Assembly: GCF_036898095.1 (NCBI RefSeq)
Contig: NC_090728.1
Span: 84,526,219 to 84,590,218 of the forward strand
Length of the DNA: 64,000 nt
Reading direction: 5' to 3'
Source: Palaemon carinicauda
Lineage: Eukaryota; Arthropoda; Malacostraca; Decapoda; Palaemonidae
The notes beneath the pieces are model-generated. The model had not been told where the DNA came from. It was given only the letters and a program-made list of their open reading frames with translations, and made no database searches. Positions 8,902 to 20,510 of the stretch are shown in pieces (the first letter of the stretch is position 1; each line of letters starts with the position of its first letter). A program made the translations under genes and the position numbers.

Positions 8902-11704
8902 GTGCTTCCGGTGGGAGGAAGACTCCGCCAATTCCAGGATCGTTGGACCTTCGATCCCTGGGCACACAGCATCGTCAAGAAGGGACTGGGCTGGAGCTGG
9001 ACTCAACCACCCCCCATCCTTCCAGCAATTCTTCCAACAGTCAACCCCCCTCCTGGAAGAATATGTCCTGGAACTCTTGAACAAGAAGGTGATCAGGAGG
9101 GTAAAGTCAACCAGGTTCCAAGGGAGACTCTTTTGTGTTCCCAAGAAAGACTCAGACAAACTCAGAGTCATTCTAGACTTATCCCCCCTCAACAAGTTCA
9201 TTGCGAACAACAAATTCAAGATGCTGACTCTGCAACAAATAAGGACTCTTCTGCCTCAAAGGGCCTACACGGTCTCCATAGACCTGGGGGATGCCTACTG
9301 GCATGTCCCAATGAATCATTACGCTTCCTCCTACCTAGGATTTCGACTCCAAAGGAAAAGTTACGCCTTCAGGGCCATTCCCTTTGGGCTCAACGTGGCT
9401 CCACGGATCTTCACCAAGCTGGCAGACGTAATCGTCCAACAGCTACGTCTTCAGGGCGTCCAAGTGATGGCCTACCTAGACGACTGGCTAGTCTGGTCGA
9501 CATCGCCCGAAGATTGTGTGAGAGCCTGCAACAAAGTCACCCAGTTCCTAGAGCATCTGGGCTTCAAGATAAATGCCGAGAAATCTCGCCTCTCTCCAGC
9601 TCAGAAGTTCCAATGGTTGGGAATCCATTGGGATCTTCAGTCACACCGCCTTTCCATCCCACAGAAGAAAAGGAAGGAAATAGCAGGGTCTGTCAGAAGG
9701 CTTCTAAAATCCAAACGGATCTCAAGACGACAGCAGGAACAAGTCCTCGGCTCTCTACAGTTCGCCTCTGTGACAAACCCAGTGCTTCGCGCACAGCTAA
9801 AGGATGCCGCGGGAGTCTGGAGACGTTTCGCATCCATCGCTCGAAGAGACCTCAAGAGACGGCTTCCAAACAGACTTCGCTTACTCTTAAAGCCGTGGTC
9901 AAAAGCAAAGGCCCTGAAAAGGTCCATCCCTCTTCAACACCCGCCTCCATCGATCAACATCCACACGGACGCTTCACTGGAGGGTTGGGGAGGTCACTCC
10001 CACCAACAACAGGTTCAAGGAACATGGTCTTCCCTATTCAAGACATTTCACATCAACATCTTGGAGGCCATGGCGGTTCTTCTCACCCTGAAGAAACTCT
10101 CCGCGCCTCCCTCGATCCACATTCGTCTGACTCTGGATAACTCGGTGGTAGTCAGATGTCTCAATCGTCAGGGCTCGAGATCGCCCCAGATAAATCAGGT
10201 ACTTCTTCCGATCTTTCGTTTGGCAGAAAGGAAGAAATGGCACATGTCTGCAGTTCACCTACAAGGATTCCGCAACGTGACGGTGGACGCTGTATCTCGG
10301 ACAAGCCCAATAGAGTCGGAATGGTCTCTAGACGCAAGGTCATTCTCCTTCATCTCTCACCAAGTCCCGGAACTTCAGATCAATCTCTTCGCGACGAGCG
10401 ACAACAATCAACTTCCTCGATATGTGACCCCGTACGAGGACCCCAAGGCAGAAGCAGTGGATGCCATGTCACTGGATTGGAACAGATGGTCCAGGATATA
10501 CCTGTTCCCCCCTCCCAACCTTCTGCTGAAAGTCCTCTCCAAACTGAGAACCTTCAAAGGGACAGCGGCCCTAGTGGCTCCCAAGTGGCCCCGGAGCAAT
10601 TGGTACCCCCCTGGTCCTGGAGCTGCAGCCCACGCTGATTCCCCTACCGGGTCCAGTTCTCTCGCAACAAGTACAGAAGTCGACTGTCTTCGCTTCATCA
10701 CTGAAAGTCAGGGACCTTCATCTCATGATTTTCTCTCCTTAGCCACAAAAAAAAGGTTTCGGATCTCGAAGAAAAGCTTAGACTTCCTCGAGAAATACAA
10801 GACTGAATCTACCAGACGGCAATACGAATCTTCCTGGAGAAAGTGGGTCTCATTCGTCAAGGCAAAAAATCCTACAGAAATTACCATTGATTTTTGTATG
10901 CCCTTCTTCATTCACCTTCATGGACAAGGCTTAGCGGCCAACACGATTTCCACCTGCAAATCGGCCTTGACTAGACCACTCCTATACGCATTCCAGATTG
11001 ATCTGTCCAGTGACATCTTCAATAAACTGCCAAAGGCATGCGCTAGACTACGCCCAGCACCCCCACCAAAACCTATCTCCTGGTCCCTGGACAAGGTGCT
11101 CCATTTTGCTTCTAGCCTGGACAACGATTCGTGCCCTCTGAAAGACTTGACTCAAAAAGTTATTTTCCTTTTTGCTCTCGCCTTGGGAGCCCGAGTCAGT
11201 GAAATAGTGGCATTATCAAGAGAAGAGGGTCATATCCTGTTCGCAGAGACAGGAGAGCTTACCCTCTTCCCCGATCCGACGTTTCTCGCTAAGAATGAAC
11301 TACCCACCAAGAGATGGGGCCCTTGGAGAATCTGCCCCCTGAAGGAAGGTGTCTCTCTATGCCCAGTGGAGAGTCTTAAGGTCTATCTTTGAAGAACTTC
11401 AGACTTCGGTGGAGGACAACTCTTCAAAGGAGAAACATCGGGTAGAGACCTGTCACTGAAACAACTAAGAGCGAAAATCACCTACTTCATTTGCAGAGTG
11501 GATCCTGACAGTACACCCGCAGGTCACGATCCTAGAAAAGTCGCTTCTTCTCTGAACTTCTTCCAGAGTATGGATTTTGAAAGCCTCAAGAGCTTTACAG
11601 GCTGGAAATCATCGCGCGTTTTCTTCAAGCACTACGCAAAACAAGTGCACGAAGTAAAGCATTTCGTGGTAGCCGCAGGTAGTGTTATGAAACCTGCTGT
11701 TTAA
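8902..11704 (+). pseudogene. pol: DIRS-C RT / RNase H / methyltransferase-like / tyrosine recombinase
   Basis: Domains in order: RT with FCVPKKDSDKLRVILDLSP, LGDAYWHVP, IPFGLNVAPRIF and the catalytic AYLDDWLVW (near 9470); RNase H with HTDASLEGWGG, ILEAMAVL and LTLDNSVVV; a Dam-like segment INLFATSDNNQLPRYV to IYLFPPP (10380-10520); YR with GARVSEIVALSR, AGHDPRKVASS, TGWKSSRVFFKHYAK, giving the R...HxxR...W...Y set. A long frame is open 8897-11392, but two extra Cs create it: one near 9016 (so its first ~40 residues are out of frame with the family) and one near 10604, which fuses the MT and YR frames that overlap in other copies. TGA at 11390 replaces an Arg codon just before the YR catalytic half. 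The codon aligned with the ATG of B/D/F is GTG. Confidence 0.9.
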
Positions 11705-12554
11705 CTCTGCATAGAACAGTGAGTTACTTGGGACTTTAACTCTACGGGTGCCTGTGTTGACCCTTTTGTGATACATAGTGATTTAATGGACACTTAGTGT
11801 TTCTAATAGACTGTTCTTACCAAGGTGAAATGTCATAGACTTTACATGAGTGCCACATACCCTAGGGCATGATGTGTTTTCTTTGAATTTTTAAAAAAGA
11901 CTGGCGTTCCTCTGGAACTTGTGTTTCTAAAAGAAAATTTTCTTTTCAGAATCAAGATTAAAGTCTATTTTCTATGTACATTATTCTTTTATTATTGTAA
12001 ATAAACTCTATATTCATTATTGTAATTACTGCCATAATGATCTGCAATCCTAGAAATAAAATGTCTATTTTATTCCATGTGCGTCTCTCTTCGCTCCTAT
12101 TCTTTATCAAGAAATATACGATTGTTATAGTTTCATTTACCCTTTTTCCCTGAAGAACGAGAAGAATAATATAAGTATGTTATATGCTCACTCATGCCTT
12201 GATAATATTCCTATTCGAATATTAACCTTTGTCCTGTCTCCGAGACCAGATCGATCTCTCCTCCAATGGGAGTAGTAAATGTTATTTACTTACCTATGCT
12301 TGATAATATTCCTACCCGAATATTAACCTTTGTCTTGTCTCCAAGTCCAGCGTGAACTCTCCGCAGGGTGAGTAGCTCTTCAATGATCGCTTCGAGATGT
12401 TCCTATTGTCCACCAGGACTTCCCTGCCAGGGGGGCAGGATGCTAGTTCATCATAGAATCTCTGGTAAGGACATGTTCTATAATACTGTTCGAAGCCCTT
12501 GGCACTTGGATTAAAAAGGGGAAAAATTCCACGATACATTAATTCTCTGGTACA
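11705..12554 (+). other. DIRS-C 3' noncoding region with AATAAA
   Basis: The stop of YR is at 11702-11704. A TTGTAAATAAAC signal (AATAAA at 12000-12005) matches the same signal in D (45834) and F (63137). It is followed by a GCGTCTCTCTTCGC block that is the site next to which DIRS-C itself landed in DIRS-B. The rest holds no ORF of note. Confidence 0.7.
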
Positions 12555-12650
12555 CTTCCATCAGGACGTCATGGCTTGAGCCCAAAAAACGGATTTTGAG
12601 CGAAGCGAAAAATCTATTTTTGGGTGAGATAGCCATGATGTCCTGATGGA
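12555..12650. repeat. ICR of DIRS-C
   Basis: Left-end complement (CTTCCATCAGGACGTCATGG to GAGCCCAAAA) directly joined to right-end complement (AACGGATTTTGAGCG to GTCCTGATGGA). The join shows the outer end sequence as ...AAATCCGTT + TTTTGGGCTC... Confidence 0.9.
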
Positions 12651-12729
12651 CCCTCCTGTCTATTCTAGTTCAGCCTTTCAGGCCCCTCCCTGACCTGCAG
12701 TATCGTGGAGATTAGCAGAAGCTGAGCTC

Positions 12730-13120
12730 AGGATGAGGACGGACGTGACGTCATTTAGCAATGGCGCCCGTTTGTTTACGTCTCGAGTACTAAAAGCAGC
12801 CACTGATGAGGGTAACTTTGGAACGGCTCCTCAGTTACTCAGCCACCTTTCCATATCGAAGTGTTAACTCTATATGGGGTGTAGATAGCTATGTGGCGTG
12901 TTAATACATGCGTCCCCTGTTGATATACGATATCCTAGAGGGAAACCTTTAGGGTACTGGCACCAGAAGTTAGAATTCTGTGATAACCTTTAGTTTAATT
13001 CTCTGGGAATATCCACTGTAGTTAAATATACCCTAGGAAGCTACTGAAGGAACCTTCCATCAGGACGTCATGGCTATCTCACCCAAAAATAGATTTTTCG
13101 CTTCACTCAAAATCCGTTAT
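12730..13120. repeat. Right ITR of DIRS-C with outer extension
   Basis: Complement of 4219-4576 followed by a ~40-bp extension (ATAGATTTTTCGCTTCACTC to CCGTT) absent from the left ITR. After about 13120 the DIRS-B sequence resumes (GGCGAAAGAGACGC). Confidence 0.9.
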
Positions 13121-13510
13121 TTGGGGCGAAAGAGACGCAAATATTCGTTCTATTGTTTATTAAAAAAATAGAAATCATGGTTGTAATCAATTACAATGTA
13201 TGCTGAATAATTCTGCATAAAAGCATAAACAGTAATAACAGGAATAAGTAGGGTTTACCTTAAAAGGAAAACATTAGCCACTCTAAGGGAAATATAAAAT
13301 TTCACTATACATTCTGTTGTTACTAGGAACACTGTGCATATAAGAATGCCTGGCACTCGTGTTAGCTTATTATGCTTAATGTCACCTGTGTAGAGAGAAC
13401 AGTCTATAGTGTTATCACTTAAACACAAAACTCAACATGATATGGTTTACGAGTCTATCATGTACACCCTTCACTATAAGTCCCGAATAGTGCACTGTTC
13501 TTCGCAGTAA

Positions 13511-16300
13511 TCAAGCAGCGGGTTTTATTACACTGCCCGCCGCCACCACATGAAATTTAATTTCTTGTAATTGCTTCGCGTAGTGCTTGAAGAAGACCCT
13601 CGAGGACTTCCATCCAGTATAAGCACGAACACTTTCAAACGACATCGTTTGGAAGAAATTCAGAGACGAGTCAACTTTCCTCGGATCATGACCTGCGGGT
13701 GTACTGTCTGGATCCGCTCTGCGAATGAAGTAGGTGATTTTCGCCCTTATCTGTTTCAAGGATAACATTGAACCGGAAGTCTCTCCCCTGAAAAGCTGAC
13801 CTCCCTTAAAGTCTGAAGTTATACGAAGATAGACCTTTCGGCATTCCACTTGGGCAGAGGGATGCTTCTTCCTTCAGAGGGCAGATTTTCTAGGGACCCC
13901 ATCTCTTAGTGGGCAGCTCGTTCTTGGCGAGAAACGTCGGCTCCGGAAAGAGGTTCAGTTCTTCATTGTCTGTGAACTGAATGTGGCCATCATCCCTCGA
14001 GAGGGCCACTATTTCGCTAACTCTGGCTCCCGAGGCTAGTGCAAATAAGAATATCACCTTCTGAGTCAAGTCTTTCAGCGAGCAATCCTCATTGTTCAGG
14101 GTTGATGCTAAATGAAGAACTTTGTCCAAAGACCATGAAATGGGCTTAGGAGGAGCTGCGGGCCGAAGTTTAGCGCAGGCTTTAGGGATCTTGTTGAAGA
14201 TTTTGTTGGAAAAGTCTACCTGGAAGGCATAAAGTATTGGTCTGGCCAGGGCGGATTTACATGTAGTAATCGTATTGGCTGCTAAACCTTGTTCATGAAG
14301 ATGGATGAAGAAGGACAAACAGAAGTCCGTAGAAATCTCCTTAGGTTTCTTCGTCTTGACAAAGGCCACCCATTTCTTCCAGGAAGACTCATATAGTCTT
14401 CTTGTTGACTTTGACTTGTATTCTTCTAGGAAGTTAATACTGTCCCTAGAAATCCCAAGCCGTTTCTTGACCGCTAAGGCGAGAAAATCATGATATGAAG
14501 GTTCTGGGTTTTCGCTGATGAAGCTGAGACAGTCAATTTCTGCACTTGCTGAGTCAGAACTGGGTCCGGCAACGGGATCAGTTTCAGGCGTAGTTCCGTT
14601 ACCAGGGGGAACCAAACGCTGTTGGGCCACTATTGCTGCCGTCCCCCGAAAGGATCTCAGTTTGTCAATGACTTTCAGCAGAAGGTTGGTTGGAGGGAAT
14701 AGGTAGATCTTGGACCATCTGTTCCAATCTATGGACATTGCGTCCATTGCTTCCGCTAGAGGATCCTCGTACGGGGCTACATACCAGGGTAGCTTCTTGT
14801 TGCCGCTCGTTGTGAAGAGGTCTATCTGCAGTCCTGGGACTTTGCGTAAGATGAAGGAGAACGATCTTGCATCTAGGGACCATTCTGACTGTATCGGTTT
14901 GGACCTGGATAGAGCGTCCGCTGTCACACTGCGGAACCCTTGAAGGTGGACTGCTGACAAGTGCCATCTCTTCTTCTCCGCTAGGCGGAGGATGGCTAGT
15001 ACCACTTAATTTATGTGAGGCGATCTCGAGCCCTGTCGGTTTAGGCATCTCATTAAGACTTCGCTGTCTAGAACCAGACGGATGTGGATTGAGCAGCGGA
15101 GTTTCAGTTTCTTTAGGGAAAGAAAAACTGCCATGGCTTCCAGAAAATTGATGTGGAAGGTTTTGAAGAGAGGAGACCAGGTTCCTTGGACTTTCCGATG
15201 ATGAGAGTGACCTCCCCATCCCTCTTTCGAGGCATCCGTGTGAACGGTGACTGACGGTGGGGGTGGTTGTAAGGGAACCTTGTTCTTTAGGTTTTTGGCC
15301 TCCGACTATGGCTTGAGTAGGGATCGCAGACAATTTGGTATCGGTCTTTTTAGATCTCTTCGAGCGTTTGATGCGTATTTTCTCCAGACTCCTGATGCAT
15401 CTTTTAATTGTGCTCTCAATACTGGATCTGTCACTGAGGCAAACTGGAGAGACCCCACCACTCTCTCCTGTTGCCTTCTTGATATCCTTGCGGACCGAAG
15501 AAGGCTTCTGACAGATCCTGCTATCTCTTTCCTTTTCTTTGATGGAATGGAAACGCAGTGCGACTACAAGTTCCAGTGGACGCCTAGCCACTGAAACTTT
15601 TGAGCTGGAGACAGTCGAGATTTTTCCAAGTTGATCTTGAATCCCAAGTGTTCCAGGAACTGGATCACTTTCTTGGAGGCTTGCCTGCACTCTTCTTCGG
15701 ATGCTGCCCACACCAGCCAGTCGTCCAGGTAGGCTACCACCTGGATTCCCTTATGCGTAGTTGATGAATGATTGCATTCGCAAGCTTGGTGAATACCCTT
15801 GGAGCTATGTTCAGTCCGAAGGGCATGGCTCTTAAGACATACTGTCTTCTTTGTAGTTTGAATCCCAGATAGGGGGAAACTTGACGGCTGATCAAAACAT
15901 GCCAGTACGCATCCATTATGTCTATGGAGACTGTGTATGCCCGTTTGGGCAACAGGGTCCTGATGTGTTGAAATGTCAGCATTTTGAACTTGTAGTTCAC
16001 TATGAACTTGTTGAGTGGTGACAAGTCCAGAATTACTCTGAGCTTTTCCGAGTCCTTCTTCGGAACACAAAATAGCCTTCCTTGGAATCTGACAGACTTC
16101 GCCTTCCTTATAACTCTTTTGTTCAAGAGTTCCTGAACATATTCTTCCAATATGGGGGTTGAGTGTTGGAAGAATTGAGGGAAGGTTGGTAGAGTTGAGC
16201 TCCAACTCCACCCTAGTCCGTTCTTGATTAGGCTGTGGGCCCAGTGATCGAAAGTCCAACGATCCCAGAAGAAGAAGAGTTTCCCTCCTACCGGAAGCAT
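13511..16300 (-). pseudogene. pol: DIRS-B RT / RNase H / methyltransferase-like / tyrosine recombinase, broken
   Basis: Reading from ATG at 16300: RT segments (LPVGGKL, FCVPKKDSEKLRVILDLSP, AMPFGLNIAPRVF), a one-base deletion near 15745 just before AYLDDWLVW, RNase H (HTDASKEGWGG region) with stops near 15590 and in the linker, MT-like segment (LQIDLFTTSGNKKLPWYVAP, IYLFPPTN), then YR (GARVSEIVALSR, AGHDPRKVDSS, TGWKSSRVFFKHYAK). A ~10-base deletion near 14615 fuses the MT and YR frames that overlap elsewhere. A TAG replaces Trp after KRWGP near 13893, as in D. ATG sits one base after the gag TGA (TGAGATG). Upstream of the ATG the pol frame is fused into gag by another indel, giving a long artificial open frame. 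Confidence 0.85.
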
Positions 16301-16301
16301 C

Positions 16302-17419
16302 TCACTTTGAGTGCTGGGTGCAGGATTTACCTCCTTGGCCACGTCCACCCTTGTTGCCCCTACCTCTGGAGGGGCGTCTGGAGGAGCCTCGAAAGGAACC
16401 TCGAGACTTCGGCTGAAAGGTCGTAGACTGCCTTTCAAACACTGGGGTGAACAAGTCGCCATTTTTTGGGGCACCAGTTGGAAAGTGGTGGGTGATTGTG
16501 CCACCGTCTGGGACACCGTGGCCACGGGAAGCTGTTGCTGTTGCTTAGGCCGAGAGGGCACTTTAGGTCGTTTTGGTCTATTCTTCGGCTGGGGACCCTC
16601 GTCAGCTGAAGATTTTCTTTTAGAGGACAAGCCCCATTTAGAAAGAAGATTTCTATTTTCAGTGGCGGCTTTGTCCACGACCTCTTTGACCACTTCGCTT
16701 GGGAAGAGGTCTTTTCCCCAGATGTTAGAAGCTATCAGCTTCCTTGGTTCATGTCTCACCACAGCCGAGGCGAACACGAACTCTCTGCAAGCCCTTCGGG
16801 CTTTAATAAAGTTGTACAGGTCTTTTGTCACAGTCGCCAGATGGGCTTTGGCAAAGACCATATACATGTCCGGGGTATCTGGAATGCTTGCCATTGTCTC
16901 CAGACGAGTCTGCAGAGACAAGGAAGCAGCAAGACGTTCTTTCGTCTCCTGTTCCCTATGCAGAAGAAAGTCCGACAGCTTGGGGAGGTCTTCGCCGAAC
17001 TGTTGTCTGGTAATATCTGCCTCCAGCTTCCCAACTGTGAAGGTGTTGTGCACATCCTTCCAGTCCGCATCGTCTGATGGGAAGGCAAGGGAGAAGTGTC
17101 TACACTCTTCCAGTGTAGGGCATGGTTTCCCTGCCTCAACTGCCTTTAAAGCTGCCTTGAGCCCTTTGTCCATAAAGGGAAAGGCACGTTTAGGATCAGC
17201 AATGAAGGACGGGTGCTTCTTGCTGAAAGCCGGCACCTTAGAGCTAGAAAAGGCCCTCTCTTTTAAGGTGGTGGTGTATAAGGTCTGAGCCTTAGAGAGT
17301 TCAAGGACAATGGTTTCCTTCGGCTCTGTTTCCTCTTTGGATGCGGGTTCCGTCCTGAGACGGACATAGCAATCCGGGTAGGCCCCTTTGCTGGGCCAGA
17401 ACTCAATTTCCTCCACTGG
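16302..17419 (-). pseudogene. gag: DIRS-B gag-like ORF, C-terminal part (split by Gypsy insertion)
   Basis: Runs from the Gypsy left insertion point to TGA at 16302. Conserved segments: EIEFWPSKGAYPDCYVRLR, KEETEPKETIVLELS, TVGKLEADI, TKDLYNFIKARRACREFVFA, SSNIWGKDLFP, KWGLSSKRKSS, then Gln-rich (KQQQQLPVATV). A frameshift near 16440 moves the C-terminal tail into the pol frame. The N-terminal part lies at 27061-27879 beyond the Gypsy element. Confidence 0.85.
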
Positions 17420-17424
17420 GACGG

Positions 17425-17874
17425 TGTCATGGGTAGATAGAATAATATAGGAAAGAATGTTAAAACATGTGATTTTTCTACTCTTAGAGAAGCAGAGAGA
17501 GAGAGAGAGAGATAAGGTCCCGCTATTGTTTATTGAAGCTGTCATCGTCAAGTTATGTGCCTAGGTTGCAGGTCTTTGAGCACAACGATCCCCTGTCTAT
17601 AGAGGACCAAGGAACCCATAGGAAAAGAATAAGTGTGTTTGTCGCCGAAAAGATATACATTAGCCGAAGGTGTCAACGTTATGGAATTTGATTACACCAG
17701 CAGAGCGTTCGTCTAGGTGTTATCAGCGGTTTCAAGAAACACCAATGAGGATGAAGAAACAAGAAAATTTCCTTATATGGACCTGTCCATAGTTAACGCC
17801 TCCCATACAGGGATATATAAACTTCCACGCGATCAAGAGAGAGGGAGAGTACGAAAAAGAGACGAGGAAGAAAC

Positions 17875-17946
<72 letters not shown>

Positions 17947-18388
17947 AGAAGCTCAGAGAAGAAGAGAAGGCGTAAGGACCAGAAAGCAGATGTAACCAGC
18001 TTTGTCCGAGATGTCCTAACGAGTTGCCGCCCGCCCTCATTACCAACGACGAAACGCCAAACCTGAGATATCTCCATCCCTGTCAACCGTCGAGAGCTGC
18101 TGAGAAGAGTAGTATATTCTTTTTGTATTATTTATCTACCATCTTGACTGTTCCCCTATTTGCAGGAGAGTAGTTTTAATCAAATGATTTTCTTTGTTTA
18201 GTTCAGTGCTTCCTAAGTACTCAATCAAGAAACATTCACCTTTGACTAGTTGTAAATAAAATTATGTTTTCTTTTGCGAGTTTTCTTTCTATATTTCCTA
18301 TTGTTTCTTTTTGGTTGTCAGTCGAAGAGTCCCCATTTCATTAATCAATTCACAAGAACCTGGTTCGATCCCCACGAGGATCGTAACA
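17425..18388 (+). repeat. Gypsy 5' LTR
   Basis: 964 bp, TG...CA ends. Contains a TATA-like GATATATAA at 17812-17820, a long (GA)n tract at about 17877-17941, AATAAA at 18255-18260, and a near-consensus Pol III B-box (GGTTCGATCCC) at 18362-18372 just before the end. The (GA)n tract is about 20 bp longer than in the 3' LTR. Confidence 0.93.
17812..17820 (+). promoter_or_regulatory. TATA-like box in Gypsy LTR
   Basis: GATATATAA in the middle of the LTR, upstream of the GA tract and AATAAA; the same element is at about 26511-26519 in the 3' LTR. Position fits a Pol II promoter; the start site is not resolvable by eye. Confidence 0.5.
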
Positions 18389-18458
18389 GTTGGCGACCTT
18401 TGCCAGAATTTTCGACTACATAACCAATTGAAACAGGGAGAATATAGAAAGAAGCAGA
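18389..18458 (+). promoter_or_regulatory. Primer binding site and Gypsy leader
   Basis: TGGCGACCTTTGCCAG begins two bases after the LTR end, the right place and the usual TGG start for a tRNA primer site. The TGGCGACC start resembles the tRNA-Arg-type sites of some Gypsy elements; which tRNA is used is not provable here. The gag ORF starts at 18459. Confidence 0.7.
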
Positions 18459-20510
18459 ATGAGTGCAATTACGAGAGATTTGATAGATTCAGGTAAACTT
18501 CTTGGTTTAGATGGCGATGATCTCCGTGAATATGTTATTAAGAGAGAACAGGAAACGTTTGAGAGAGATGAAAGAGCAGCTGAAAGAGAAGAAAATGAAA
18601 GAAAGCGAGAAGAAAATGAAAGACAGCGTAAGCATGAGTTAGAAATGGCTCGTTTAAGACAAACTCTTCATAACAGTCGGTCAGGTAGCAGATCAGGGAG
18701 CAATTCATCTTTAAATAGTGTCACTGATAGTTTAGATATGAGTGCAGTGCTTAAACTTATACCGAAATTTGATGAGGAAGATGTTACGAAATATTTTATG
18801 TCTTTTGAAAAGTTAATGAACAGAGTAGGCGCTCCTAAAAGACAGTGGACTTTGTATTTACAATCAGTTTTAAGTGGTAAAGCACATTCTGTGTATAGTT
18901 GTTTGTCTGAGGATGAAAGTGAAGATTATGATACTGTGAAAGAAACCGTACTTAGTGCATACAGATTGGTACCAGAGGCGTACCGTAAGAAGTTTAGAAG
19001 TTTGAAGAGAGATGATACTAGTACTTATGTAGAGTACGGAAAGAAGTTAGAAAGATCGTTTTGTGATTGGTTGACTTCCGCTGAAGTCGATAATTTTGAA
19101 GATCTCAAGAACTTAGTTTTGTTAGAAAGTTTCAAAGATAACATATCCCCAGACATCAAATTATATATAAAAGATAGGCGTGAAACGTCCTTTGCCGGTG
19201 CTACGAGATTAGCAGATGAGTACAGTCTCACACATGGTTTAAGTGGCAGTAAAAAGAAAAACGATCTTTTGTCAAGTAAGGCACAACATAGTAAAAGTAG
19301 TTCTAGCAATAACGATAATAGGAACAGGGATTATTATCATTATTATTGTTACACGTGTGGGAAGGAAGGTCATATTTCTCGGTACTGTAGGAGCCAATGG
19401 GCAGTCAGTAATTCAGAGGTCACTTGTTACAATTGTAATAAGAAAGGTCATATAGCTAGGAATTGCACAGTAGAAAGTACGAATGTGAAGAAGCCTGTGT
19501 CACTAGTTAATAATCTTTCTTCAGGAAGGAATAGTCTCTTAAGAGAAACTAGGAAACATTATGGTGAATTTTTGTCTGAAGGTTTAGTTTCTTCTCTTAA
19601 AGGAGGTGATTCAAGGGAAGTAGTTTTGCTTAGAGATACGGGAGCGGCCGTATCACTCGTTAGGAGAGAGAGTGTACCAAGGAATGTAATAATCAGCATG
19701 AAAGAAAAAGTTATGCTAGGTGGGTTTCCGAACACTTGTGTAGTTTGTCCTTTGTTAAAGATGAAATTGGAAAGTCAGTTAGTAACAGGAGATGTAAAAC
19801 TAGCAGTCGTGGATACTTTGCCCGTAGACGGCGTTGACATTATTGTTGGCAATGATTTAACTACCTCCAAGTGTGTGAATCCTATTTTAAGTGAAGTTCA
19901 AGTGCCTGAAATGATAGTAACCAGGTCAGGATTAGATACAGAAATTGACCACGGTCATAAGTTGTTCGAGGATTCGAACGTAGGTAATAGAGGCAGTGAT
20001 AATGAGCTTAGCATGAGTATAGCCGAGGAAACTGACTTTACAAATGTTGATGATGTGAGCAGAGATGATGATGTAGCTGTCAAAAGAAGTGATGTACAGA
20101 TTAGTGTTTCAGAAACTAGCTTATTGAATAAGGATGAACTAGTTAAGATGCAGAGGGAAGATGAAACACTAACTAGAATTTTTGAATGTGAATTGGATGA
20201 TGAACCTGAAAATGTTTGTAAGGAAACATTTAGTTTAAAAGACGAACTTTTGTGTCGCTATGTTCGTCCTAAGACAGGTAGCAAAGAGGAGGTCATAGAG
20301 CAATTAGTAACTCCTAGGAAACTTCGTGAATCAATTTTGAAATTAGCACATGATGAACAAGGACATTTAGGAGTAAATAAAACATTCAAGTGTATAACTA
20401 AAACGTACTTTTGGCCTAAAATGAAAAGTGATGTGAAGAGATATGTTTTAAGTTGTCACGAATGTCAAATGGCTGGCAAACCTAATCAAGTAATTCCCCG
20501 GGCCCCGTTA

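Larger units (their letters stand above)
4219..13120 (+). mobile_element. DIRS-C: complete, recently inserted DIRS1-like element
   Basis: It is bounded by ITRs 4219-4576 and 12730-13120, which are near-perfect reverse complements (a handful of differences in ~350 bp), and has an ICR at 12555-12650. It interrupts the 3' noncoding DNA of DIRS-B without an evident target-site duplication, as expected of a tyrosine-recombinase element. Gag has two stop codons; the RT-RH-YR region has two single-base insertions in C runs and one TGA. It is the least damaged DIRS copy in the window. Confidence 0.92.

Noticed and set aside
8897..9020. ATGA overlap (gag stop / pol start) as the natural pol start in DIRS-C
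   Set aside because: The frame from this ATG joins the family RT frame only after a one-base insertion near 9016; the homologous frame starts at GTG 8902.
15247..17288. Plus-strand frames of up to 325 codons across DIRS-B pol and gag
   Set aside because: Antisense shadows of the minus-strand gag and pol; no domain recognised.
17717..18086. Frames rich in Arg-Glu or Leu-Ser in the Gypsy LTRs
   Set aside because: Products of the (GA)n microsatellite, present in both LTRs; not genes.
18330..18388. A tRNA gene at the LTR end
   Set aside because: Only a T-arm/B-box-like segment is present; no acceptor stem, D-arm or anticodon arm could be drawn.
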